Shown piece by piece: positions 26,533-34,705 of a stretch of 34,705 bases of DNA. A model generated the notes under the pieces. It searched no databases. It was not told the DNA's origin and saw only the letters and a program-made list of their open reading frames with translations. Both the position numbers and the translations under genes were made by a program. How positions within the stretch are numbered: position 1 is the stretch's first letter; each line of letters begins with the position of its first letter. The DNA is from Phycisphaerae bacterium (GTDB taxonomy: Bacteria > Planctomycetota > Phycisphaerae > Sedimentisphaerales > Anaerohalosphaeraceae), in contig JAAYVQ010000270.1 of assembly GCA_012517095.1 (NCBI GenBank), forward strand, positions 1 to 34,705, written 5' to 3'.

Positions 26533-27720
26533 ATGAAACACAAAGGACGATTCGGAACCTTCGGGGGCTTTTATGTGCCGGAGGTCTTGATTCCGGCGCT
26601 GGAAGAGATCGAAGCCGCGTTTGACCGTTACTCGACCGATCCGCGGTTCATTTCGGAATTGGATGACCTCTATCGGAACTATGCCGGACGACCGACGCCT
26701 CTGTATCATGCGCGACGATTCAGCCAGCAGGTTGGCTTCCAAGTCTATATCAAGCGGGAGGATCTGTTGCATGGCGGGGCCCACAAAGTCAACAACACGC
26801 TGGGCCAGGGATTGCTGGCCCAATACATGGGCAAGACCAAACTGATCGCTGAAACCGGGGCCGGACAGCACGGCCTGGCGACTGCCATGATCGGGGCCTT
26901 GTTCGGTATGGAGACCAAGATCTTTATGGGCGTCACCGATGTCCGCCGCCAAAATGTGAATGTCCACAAGATGCGGCTGTGCGGTGCCGAAGTCGTCTCC
27001 GTGTCGGGCGGAACGGGAACTCTGAAAGACGCCATCAATGACGCGCTTCGATACTGGACGGCCCATGTACAGGATACTTTCTATCTATTCGGTACCGCCG
27101 GAGGACCGCATCCGTATCCGACCATTGTCAAACATTTCCAGAAACCCATCGGCGTTGAGGCCAGAGCCCAGTGTTTGAGTCAATTCGGTCGGCTTCCGGA
27201 TGTGGTAACCGCCTGTGTCGGCGGCGGTTCAAACGCCATCGGCATCTTCAGCGGATTCGTCAATGACCCTCAGGTTCGCATCGTCGGCGTCGAAGGCGGC
27301 GGCAAAGGACTGGCTACCGGCCAGCACTGTGCCACCCTGACCGTGGGGACAGTCGGCGTTCTGCATGGAGCGCAAACCTACATCCTCCAGGACGAAAACG
27401 GCCAGATCCACGAAACTGAGTGTATCAGCGCCGGTCTCGATTATCCCGGCGTCGGCCCCGAACACGCCTGGCTCAAAGACACCGGCCGCGTGGAATACCT
27501 GTGTGTGGAGGATGAGGCCGTTCTCGATGCCTTTGAATGGTTCACCCGTACTGAAGGTATCCTTCCGGCTCTTGAAAGTTCGCACGCTCTGGCCTGGGTC
27601 ATGCGGCAAAAAGGAAAACTTTCGCCGGACACGGTCGTCCTGGTCAATCTCTCCGGCCGGGGCGACAAGGATATCGGGATCGTCGAAGAACATCGACCCC
27701 TCAAGGAGATGCCAGCATGA
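26533..27720 (+). CDS. trpB: Tryptophan synthase beta subunit
   Basis: GRFGTFGGFYVPEVLIPALEE, KREDLLHGGAHKVNNTLGQGLLAQ, ETGAGQHGLATA, CVGGGSNAIGIF. ATG at 26533 has an AGGA site; an upstream GTG at 26473 that overlaps the trpF stop is the alternative. Confidence 0.96.
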   Translation: MKHKGRFGTFGGFYVPEVLIPALEEIEAAFDRYSTDPRFISELDDLYRNYAGRPTPLYHARRFSQQVGFQVYIKREDLLHGGAHKVNNTLGQGLLAQYMGKTKLIAETGAGQHGLATAMIGALFGMETKIFMGVTDVRRQNVNVHKMRLCGAEVVSVSGGTGTLKDAINDALRYWTAHVQDTFYLFGTAGGPHPYPTIVKHFQKPIGVEARAQCLSQFGRLPDVVTACVGGGSNAIGIFSGFVNDPQVRIVGVEGGGKGLATGQHCATLTVGTVGVLHGAQTYILQDENGQIHETECISAGLDYPGVGPEHAWLKDTGRVEYLCVEDEAVLDAFEWFTRTEGILPALESSHALAWVMRQKGKLSPDTVVLVNLSGRGDKDIGIVEEHRPLKEMPA

Positions 27721-28508
27721 CCGATTACCGACAAATCTTCGCTTCGCTGAAACGATCGGCCCTGATCCCCTTTTTCGTCCTCGGTGATCCGGATTCAGCG
27801 ACCAGTCTGGAACTGATCAAGACTGCCATCGACGCCGGAGCGGATATTCTGGAACTTGGAATCCCATTTTCGGACCCAATCGCGGACGGCCCAACCATCC
27901 AAAAGGCCGACCTACGGGCATTGGCCAAGAAGATTACGCCCGCACAGGCCCTCGACCTGATTGCCCAAGCCACTCGCTACAAACCGATCCCCGTGGGCCT
28001 GTTAGTCTATTACAACCTCGTCGTCCAATACGGCCGGGAGAAATTCTTCCGCGACTTCAAGTCCGCCGGCGGCTGCTCGGTCCTGGTCGCCGACCTGAGT
28101 ATCGATGACGCCGATGAGATCGCCCCGGCTGCAAAAGCCGCCGGATTGGACACCGTCTTCATGGCTACACCCAATACCTCCGATGATCGTCTTCAACGGA
28201 TCGCCGATATGACCACGGGTTTTCTCTATACGGTTTCGACCCTCGGAGTCACCGGAGCGCGGGACACGGTCTCCGATCTCATCGAGCCCCTCATCCGCCG
28301 GATCAAAGCTATCACGAAAGTGCCGGTCTGCGTGGGCTTCGGCATAAGTAACGCCCGACAAGCCCGCCAGGTCGCAGATGCCGGAGCCGATGGCGTGATC
28401 ATCGGTTCGGCTATTGTTAAAATCATCGAGCAGAACCTGGACAACCGGCCGAAAATGCGATCCGAGGTTCGGCAGTTCATTGCGGAGATTCGCAAGGCCC
28501 TCGAATAA
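27717..28508 (+). CDS. trpA: Tryptophan synthase alpha subunit
   Basis: ILELGIPFSDPIADGPTIQKA, GLLVYYNLVVQYG, TVSTLGVTGAR, VGFGISNARQA, ADGVIIGSAIV; ATGA overlap with trpB. Confidence 0.97.
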   Translation: MTDYRQIFASLKRSALIPFFVLGDPDSATSLELIKTAIDAGADILELGIPFSDPIADGPTIQKADLRALAKKITPAQALDLIAQATRYKPIPVGLLVYYNLVVQYGREKFFRDFKSAGGCSVLVADLSIDDADEIAPAAKAAGLDTVFMATPNTSDDRLQRIADMTTGFLYTVSTLGVTGARDTVSDLIEPLIRRIKAITKVPVCVGFGISNARQARQVADAGADGVIIGSAIVKIIEQNLDNRPKMRSEVRQFIAEIRKALE

Positions 28509-28517
28509 ATCAAACCG

Positions 28518-28546
28518 TTGCCAAGCCGGGAATTCGCCGTTATAAT
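28518..28546 (+). promoter_or_regulatory. Promoter of the nucleoside hydrolase gene
   Basis: TTGCCA (28518-28523), 17-bp spacer, TATAAT (28541-28546). Confidence 0.7.
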
Positions 28547-28577
28547 CCGGCCTTTCATTCAATCGAAAGGATCGGAT

Positions 28578-29582
28578 ATGGTGGATCGTCTTCGAATCTG
28601 TTTTACATTCTTGGTTGTCGGCATTCTCGTCCTTTTTGCCTTGGGTTGTGGGCAGGCCGTTCAATCCGCCCGGGCAAAAATCCCCGTCATCCTCGATACC
28701 GACATCGGCGATGATATCGACGACACCTGGGCCCTGACAATGTTGCTTAAAAGCCCGGAACTGGATCTTAAACTGGTCGTCGGCGATAACTACAAATCCA
28801 TCTACCGGGCGAAACTGCTGGCCAAGCTGCTCACCGTAGCTGGACGGACAGATGTAGCCGTAGGGATCGGCATGGGCAATCGGAATGGCGATGGCCGGCA
28901 ATCTGACTGGGTCAAGGATTACGACCTCAAGTCGTACCGCGGCAAGGTCCACGAGGATGGCGTGGCGGCAATGATTGAAGAAATCGAAAAATCTCCGCAA
29001 AAGGTCACGCTGATCGCCATTGGTCCGGTGCAAAACCTGGCCGAGATGTTGAAACGAAAACCTGCGATCGTCGAGAAGGTCCACTTTGTCGGTATGCACG
29101 GCAGCGTCCGACGCGGTTACGGCGGCAAAGCTCAGATCGATGCCGAGTACAATGTTCGGGAGGATGCCAAGGCCTGTCAGGCGGTTTTCAAGGCCGGTTG
29201 GGACATGATCATCACGCCGTTGGATACTTGCGGATTGATCCAACTCAAGGGTGACAAATACAAAACCATTGTGGAAAGTGCCGACCCATTAACCCGAGCG
29301 TTGATCGATAACTATCGCATCTGGCGTCGGGAAAAACCCGCCGATCCCCTTCGGCAGGATGAAACAGAAAGTAGCACTCTCTTTGACACCGTGGCCGTAT
29401 ATCTGGCCTTCTCTGACGCTTTAACGAAGATTGAAGAACTGCCGATTATTGTGGATGATCATGGATTTACCCGGATTGACCCGGCCGGAAAGAAGATGGA
29501 AGTGGCCACCGAGTGGAAGGATCTGGCCGCTTATGAAGACCTGCTTGTCAAGCGGGTCACGGCACCCACGGTCAAACGCTGA
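28578..29582 (+). CDS. Nucleoside hydrolase (IunH-like) lipoprotein
   Basis: Start trimmed to MVDRLRICFTFLVVGILVLFALGCG (lipobox ALGC); IPVILDTDIGDDIDDTWALTMLL is the IUNH Asp cluster. Confidence 0.88.
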   Translation: MVDRLRICFTFLVVGILVLFALGCGQAVQSARAKIPVILDTDIGDDIDDTWALTMLLKSPELDLKLVVGDNYKSIYRAKLLAKLLTVAGRTDVAVGIGMGNRNGDGRQSDWVKDYDLKSYRGKVHEDGVAAMIEEIEKSPQKVTLIAIGPVQNLAEMLKRKPAIVEKVHFVGMHGSVRRGYGGKAQIDAEYNVREDAKACQAVFKAGWDMIITPLDTCGLIQLKGDKYKTIVESADPLTRALIDNYRIWRREKPADPLRQDETESSTLFDTVAVYLAFSDALTKIEELPIIVDDHGFTRIDPAGKKMEVATEWKDLAAYEDLLVKRVTAPTVKR

Positions 29583-29620
29583 CAGGATCGGTCTCGGTTC
29601 GAATACACGAAAGGGTGAAA

Positions 29621-30004
29621 ATGATCTTTGAACATTTCGGCATCAATGTTCCTGATGCCAGGGCTATGGCCGACTGGTATATCGGGAATCTGAATATGCG
29701 GGCGATGGTTGCGAACTCTCAACCGCCGTATGCCCATTTCCTCGCCGATTCGTCCGGCCGAGTGACCATGGAGATTTACAGCAATCCTGCCGACCCAATC
29801 CCGGATTATTCCACCCAACACCATCTGCGATTTCATTTTGCCTTTGCCGTCGCCGATCCGTACAAAGAAAAAGATCGGCTCCTGAGGGCCGGTGCTCGAT
29901 TCGTGGTGGAAGACCGTACCCCCGACGGCTCAATCATTATCACTCTCCGCGATCCCTGGAATATTCCGCTTCAGTTGGCTCGACGCGCAAAACCGATAAC
30001 CTGA
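29621..30004 (+). CDS. VOC (glyoxalase/bleomycin resistance) family protein
   Basis: FEHFGINVPDARAMADWYIGNL ... LRDPWNIPLQLARR typical VOC ends. Confidence 0.85.
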   Translation: MIFEHFGINVPDARAMADWYIGNLNMRAMVANSQPPYAHFLADSSGRVTMEIYSNPADPIPDYSTQHHLRFHFAFAVADPYKEKDRLLRAGARFVVEDRTPDGSIIITLRDPWNIPLQLARRAKPIT

Positions 30005-30010
30005 TCGATT

Positions 30011-30643
30011 TCAAAAATTGTTCATTATCAGCAGGATGGATACGATGATGGCCAGATCGGCCATTTCATGGGCGAACCATACCGTTCCCAATCCCCGTAG
30101 AGAATGTTTCAGATACCGCATCATCCAACCGAAGAGAACCAATCCGATAAAAAACAAGAGTACCCAATACCATTGGGCTACCATCCACAAAACCAGGACA
30201 TGATAACCGGCAAAGAAGATGTCCCCACCGCTCAATCGGTGAGGATTGGATTGAAAACACCCTCTCCAGAACAATTCTTCAACGGCTGCGTTAATAAGCA
30301 AGGCAATCACGCAAAACAAGATCCCCGCCCTTCCGTCAAGATCATACCGGCTGAATAGTTCCTCAAGAGAAACATCCGTTCGCTGAACTTGATTCCACAG
30401 AATCATCGCCCCGATAACAATCGCAATCATCATTCCGATCGACAGGGCTGCCCATTTCCAGCTCCATCCGGAACCGATCAAATCCTGAGATCGAATTCCC
30501 AGCCGTTTGGAAATCAAGATTACCGTGCCACAATAATACAACCCCACGGCAACCCATGCGTTTTGAAATCCATAAATTCCGATCAGGATCGCCAAATAGG
30601 GGATCATAACCGGAAGATTCGTTGAATTGAGCATCCGACTCAT
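30011..30643 (-). CDS. CPBP (CAAX protease/bacteriocin-processing, ABI) family membrane protein
   Basis: AAVEELFWRGCFQ (EExxxR), FAGYH and HEMAD (FxxxH / HxxxD) motifs; multiple hydrophobic helices. Confidence 0.8.
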   Translation of the reverse strand: MSRMLNSTNLPVMIPYLAILIGIYGFQNAWVAVGLYYCGTVILISKRLGIRSQDLIGSGWSWKWAALSIGMMIAIVIGAMILWNQVQRTDVSLEELFSRYDLDGRAGILFCVIALLINAAVEELFWRGCFQSNPHRLSGGDIFFAGYHVLVLWMVAQWYWVLLFFIGLVLFGWMMRYLKHSLRGLGTVWFAHEMADLAIIVSILLIMNNF

Positions 30644-30673
30644 CGGATACCATCATGGAACGGGAATTCAGTT

Positions 30674-32695
30674 TTACTTGGATACAAGGCAATACGCCCG
30701 TAACACCTCAGCCACGCTCCAGGCCTGGGCAAAGCAGCCACGCGGGGCGTGAGGTTCATCGCCTTCGAAGATTTCGGATATACTCCCCAGGCATCCGCTT
30801 CCCGTCAGGTGATCCAGCAGCGGCTGGAGAAACTCTCTGGCCTCAATGCGGCTGATTCGATCGAAATGATTAACCCGGAGGAAGGCCTCAATGAATGGAC
30901 CCATTAAATGCGACCAGACGGTGCCCTGGTGATAGGCCCCGTCGCGACTCATCTGGTCGCCTTCGTAGCGGCCACGATAGCGCGGATCGTGAGGACTCAG
31001 CGTACGAAGTCCATAGGGGGTAAGAAGTTCTTTCTCGACGACATCCACGACTTTCTGCTGCCAGTTCGAAGCCAGCGGAGAATGCGATAAACTGACGGCA
31101 TAGATCTGGTTTGGCCGCAAGCTGCTGTCCGCTGAACCATCCGGCAAAATGCAGTCATTCAGATATCCCAGCTTTTGATTGCAGAAAACCTGGCGGAAAC
31201 TAATGGCCACTCGGCCGGCAAAATGGCCGAAATATTCAGCTTCGTCGGCGTTCCGGCCGCGATAATAGTCGGCCAGATGACACAGGTTGTGATACCAGAG
31301 AGCGTTGACCTCCACCGCTTTGCCGTAACGAGGCGTGAATGTCACGCCGCAACATTTGGCGTCCATCCAGGTTAATTGCGTCGCCGCATCGCCGCCGGTA
31401 ATGAGACCATCTCCATCGGCATGGATCCCAAACCGCGTGCCCCGGCGATAGGCCTCAATGATATTGCGAATCGCCGGCAATAGTTTGGATTCAAAGGTGG
31501 AATGGTCTTTCGATACTCGCAGGTATTCAAAACACGCGTGGACAAACCACATCGATGCGTCGATACTGTTGTAATGAGGATTCCCGCCGTAGTCATCAAA
31601 GCAATTGGGCACCATTCCCTCGCTGACGAATCGGGCAAAGGTCGTCAGGACTCCGGCCGCTTCTTCAAATCTTCGGGGGCACAACAATAACCCCGGCAAG
31701 GCGATCATCGCATCCCGACCCCAATCGAGAAACCACGGGTACCCCGCCACAATCGTCGGGCTCAATCGCCCCTGAATCCGACGCTCCGTCACCAATTGAC
31801 CGGCGGCCACGCATAAACGCTGTGCCGCCGGATCCGCCGCCAGGTTTTCCGGAACCAGTTCCTTTTCGCGAAGCCGCAGCGCATCGATCACCGTATCCAA
31901 ATCATACGAATCGTGCCGAATCTCGGCTTCGGGAGCCAATAAACTCGCCCACACGATCAACTGACACGGCCTGTCGATCCGTGCGTGATAGTGACCCGGC
32001 GACCAAAGATCCTCTACGCAATCCTGGCCTCTCTGTCGTTCAATCCGATAGTGAAAGTTATACCACCACTGGCCGTCCTGGACAAACTCCATCGGCTCGC
32101 CGAAGAGAACCAACTGGCCGGTGTAACCCGCCTCCGTCCGGACAACCCAGCGATCCTCTTTCCAAACCGCGACCAGCCGAGTCTGGGATTTCTGTAGGGC
32201 ATGAAAATCCCGCAATCCTACCAACGGCCGGATGCGAAGATCAAAGGATTTCTGGACAAAGGGAAATTGATAGACCAGAGCCACCGTGTCGTTGTCAGGG
32301 AGTAGATAGAGCGACTTGGCGAGGGTCGCCACTCCGAGATCGTAGTCCCAATGAACCCCGATATCTCGACGAAATCGGCTCACCGTCTTCATCCCCTGAA
32401 CGGCAAGATGATCGGGAAATTCGCAATTCGAAAGAATGATTTCATTTCCATCCACGGAAACGGATTCGTGGCAGAACGACAAGGCCATAATCCGGTTGGC
32501 CGGAGGCGTCAGGGTCCCCGTCAATAGACCGTGATAACGGCGGGTATTACACCCAATCACTGTCCCGGAAGAAAATCCTCCTCGACTGTTGGTCAAAAGC
32601 CACTCCCGTTCCAGCAGGGTATCGACGGGGGCTGAATCCATCTCAACGATTATTCCCTCCTGTGTCCGGAGGGCTTGCGGATTGGTTGTCAACAT
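30674..32695 (-). CDS. Glycogen debranching enzyme (amylo-alpha-1,6-glucosidase family)
   Basis: Start trimmed to MLTTNPQALRTQEGIIVEMDSAP; EWLLTNSRGGFSSGTVIGCNTRRYHGLL, YPWFLDWGRDAMIALPGLLL, AYHQGTVWSHLMGPFIEAFLR. Confidence 0.93.
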   Translation of the reverse strand: MLTTNPQALRTQEGIIVEMDSAPVDTLLEREWLLTNSRGGFSSGTVIGCNTRRYHGLLTGTLTPPANRIMALSFCHESVSVDGNEIILSNCEFPDHLAVQGMKTVSRFRRDIGVHWDYDLGVATLAKSLYLLPDNDTVALVYQFPFVQKSFDLRIRPLVGLRDFHALQKSQTRLVAVWKEDRWVVRTEAGYTGQLVLFGEPMEFVQDGQWWYNFHYRIERQRGQDCVEDLWSPGHYHARIDRPCQLIVWASLLAPEAEIRHDSYDLDTVIDALRLREKELVPENLAADPAAQRLCVAAGQLVTERRIQGRLSPTIVAGYPWFLDWGRDAMIALPGLLLCPRRFEEAAGVLTTFARFVSEGMVPNCFDDYGGNPHYNSIDASMWFVHACFEYLRVSKDHSTFESKLLPAIRNIIEAYRRGTRFGIHADGDGLITGGDAATQLTWMDAKCCGVTFTPRYGKAVEVNALWYHNLCHLADYYRGRNADEAEYFGHFAGRVAISFRQVFCNQKLGYLNDCILPDGSADSSLRPNQIYAVSLSHSPLASNWQQKVVDVVEKELLTPYGLRTLSPHDPRYRGRYEGDQMSRDGAYHQGTVWSHLMGPFIEAFLRVNHFDRISRIEAREFLQPLLDHLTGSGCLGSISEIFEGDEPHAPRGCFAQAWSVAEVLRAYCLVSK

Positions 32696-32751
32696 GTTTT
32701 CCTTCCCTGGAAAATGACGGATCGCCGCAACTCGACGCTCAGAATCCCACA

Positions 32752-34002
32752 TTATACAACGCGGGTCGATGTTTCGCCGTGGGGTTGAGCGGCCTCGGTC
32801 TCGGCCCGAATCCTTTCCGTCAGGATTTGATTGCATCGGTGCTTAAGGTTGTTGAGCACATTCATGTAATTGATATAGGAATCGTAGGGGGAATCATAGG
32901 GATTGAAGTACTTGTGCACATCCCCATCCGAGAAATACTTGGTGCACATGTAGTAGAAATGGTCCGAAGTCTGCAACCGTCGCCAATCGGCGATCAGGTC
33001 CGGATCCCCGGCCTGTTTGACCAGCTTTTCCATCCGATAGACCTCGTGGAGGGCGTTGGACTGCATGGCATTGCCCATCCAGGCCGACAGATCCCGTTCG
33101 GTGTCGGCCCAACTGATGATATGCGGGACATCGACGGTATCGACGGCCGGATACTTGGCGACGACCTCGCTGGGCGTCAGAAAACTGTTATCCGGATGGC
33201 GAAGGATTTTATCCGGAAGGTCGGACATGAAATCGAAAATCCCCGTGTCTTCCCACTGATGCTCGCCAAAGGTTTCATAATCCATGAAAAGGTTGACCAC
33301 ATGACCGCTGCCATTGACGGCATCGATCCATTGGGTGAATTTGTCGGCCGTCAGCGGAAATTCTTTCCAATGGCGATTGGAAAACCGAAAGGCGATATCG
33401 TCGCTGAGACGGTAATTCTTCAGCAAAAGCTTGGTTTGCGAGCACAACGGGGGCCGATAGACAAAATTCGAATTGCGGAATCCGAGAATGTGATCGGCGC
33501 CCTCGGTCAGAATCGCGTCAAACAGTCCGGTACCTTCGATCGTCCGGGCCAGTTCGTTGTTGTAGATCAATTCCGTATTTCGGAACACCCGCGGCCGCTG
33601 GCCAAAAAGACGCTGGATAGCATCAATATGCAGGCGAATCTGCTCGACAAATTCGGCCCGGGAATAGAGGAAACTCAGACTGTGATAGTAAGTCTCCGCC
33701 AGGAACTCCACGCATCCCGTCTGGGCCAGGGCGTCAAAAGTACTGATCACCTCCGGACAGTATTTCTGAAACTGCTCAAGAAGGATCCCCGTAACGCTGT
33801 ACGATATGCGAAAACGCCCCTCATGCCGGCGAATCAGCTTCAGGAGAAGGCGGTTTGTCGGAAGATAACACTTGTTGGCAACTTTTCGGCAGATCGAGGC
33901 GTTTTTGAACTCATCAAAATAGGAATGCGATATGTCGAAAACCGTATAATGACGCAGCCGATGCGGTTGATGCACTTGAAAATAAAAACACACAGAAGGC
34001 AT
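32752..34002 (-). CDS. Glycoside hydrolase family 57 protein (alpha-amylase-like)
   Basis: MPSVCFYFQVHQPHRLRHYTVFDI, FLAETYYHSL, PRVFRNTELIYNN, NLFMDYETFGEHQW GH57 motifs. Confidence 0.92.
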   Translation of the reverse strand: MPSVCFYFQVHQPHRLRHYTVFDISHSYFDEFKNASICRKVANKCYLPTNRLLLKLIRRHEGRFRISYSVTGILLEQFQKYCPEVISTFDALAQTGCVEFLAETYYHSLSFLYSRAEFVEQIRLHIDAIQRLFGQRPRVFRNTELIYNNELARTIEGTGLFDAILTEGADHILGFRNSNFVYRPPLCSQTKLLLKNYRLSDDIAFRFSNRHWKEFPLTADKFTQWIDAVNGSGHVVNLFMDYETFGEHQWEDTGIFDFMSDLPDKILRHPDNSFLTPSEVVAKYPAVDTVDVPHIISWADTERDLSAWMGNAMQSNALHEVYRMEKLVKQAGDPDLIADWRRLQTSDHFYYMCTKYFSDGDVHKYFNPYDSPYDSYINYMNVLNNLKHRCNQILTERIRAETEAAQPHGETSTRVV

Positions 34003-34021
34003 TGGACCCTCTCTCGGATTG

Positions 34022-34705
34022 TTAGACCTTCACGCGATTCGCCACATCCTGATACACTCGGATACATCGTTCGGCCGCATCCGCCCAACGGAGTTTGCGA
34101 ACCTCGAAGTTTCCGTGTTCCCGCAATGTCATCTGCAACGGCGGATACTTGAGAACGGCGACGATCTTGTTGGCCATCTCGACGACATCCCAGAAATCAA
34201 CCTTCAACACATGGGTCAGGACCTCCGAGACGCCGCTTTGCTTGCTAATCAGGACCGGCACATCATGATTCAGGGCCTCCAATGGCGCGATCCCGAACGG
34301 CTCCGAAACCGAAGGCATGACATACAAGTCGGCCATCTTATAGACCTTCTCGACATCGTCGCCCCGGAGAAATCCGGTAAAGAGAACCTTATTCCCAATC
34401 CCCATCTCGGCGGCCATTTCGATAATCCGCCTCATCATATCGCCGGAACCGGCCATCACAAATTTCACGTCCTCGATCTGTTCGAGAACCTTCTTGGCGG
34501 CCATCAGAAAATACTCGGGGCCCTTCTGCATGGTGATCCGGCCCAAAAACAGGACGATTTTCTCATCGCTTTTGATGCCCGACTGGGGGAAGGGGAAGGG
34601 ACTTCCGTTGCGTTCGACCCCGTTATACACCACTTCAACCTTGTCTCCAAGGATCCCGTAACGGCTCAAAATGATATTCCGGGTCAAATGGCTGACGGCG
34701 ATCAC
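34022..34705 (-). CDS. Glycosyltransferase family 4 protein, N-terminus outside window
   Basis: VVYNGVER, VLFLGRITMQKGPEYFLMAAKKV, LYVMPSVSEPFGIAPLEALNHDVPVLISKQSGVSEVL; frame open to the window end. Confidence 0.92.
   Translation of the reverse strand: MIAVSHLTRNIILSRYGILGDKVEVVYNGVERNGSPFPFPQSGIKSDEKIVLFLGRITMQKGPEYFLMAAKKVLEQIEDVKFVMAGSGDMMRRIIEMAAEMGIGNKVLFTGFLRGDDVEKVYKMADLYVMPSVSEPFGIAPLEALNHDVPVLISKQSGVSEVLTHVLKVDFWDVVEMANKIVAVLKYPPLQMTLREHGNFEVRKLRWADAAERCIRVYQDVANRVKV

Noticed and set aside
28002-29243. 413-aa minus ORF opposite trpA and the nucleoside hydrolase gene
   Set aside because: Spans two well-supported sense genes and their intergenic promoter; shadow ORF.
32662-34152. 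496-aa + ORF opposite the GH57 gene
   Set aside because: Antisense to clear GH57 motifs and runs into the GT4 gene; no domain recognised.

Overview
The window looks like a bacterial chromosome of Planctomycetota/Phycisphaerae type. This is inferred from gene content (DUF1080 protein, bacterial Topo VI-B, GH57/GT4 glycogen genes); no taxonomic search was run. About 25 real genes tile nearly the whole sequence. In order: DUF1080 lipoprotein (truncated at the left edge, absent from the ORF track), a lipoprotein, tsaD, tRNA-Leu(CAA), a secreted protein of unknown family, a NPCBM-GH27 alpha-galactosidase, carB, a dipeptide epimerase, tRNA-Arg(ACG), pta, an MGMT/ATL-like protein overlapping a stand-alone LigD-type phosphoesterase, a minus-strand block (DUF2752 - lipoprotein - serA - topoisomerase VI subunit B - phosphoglucosamine mutase-like), suhB, a planctomycete-type secreted protein, a tight trpE-G-D-F-B-A operon without trpC, a nucleoside hydrolase lipoprotein, a VOC protein, a CPBP protease, and a GT4-GH57-debranching-enzyme glycogen cluster. 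The main discovery is upstream of trpE: a complete classical ribosome-mediated trp attenuator. It has a near-consensus promoter (TTGACA-17-CATAAT), a 21-aa leader peptide MKRNNSSNLLWWWRPVGFLDR with three consecutive TGG codons, and four alternating complementary segments (CCTGTCG / CGACAGG / GGCCTGTCG / CGACAGGCC) ending in a 9-bp terminator stem and a T-tract. The leader ATG lies 7 nt after the -10 element, so the leader peptide may be translated from a leaderless transcript. No CRISPR array, IS element or prophage was seen.
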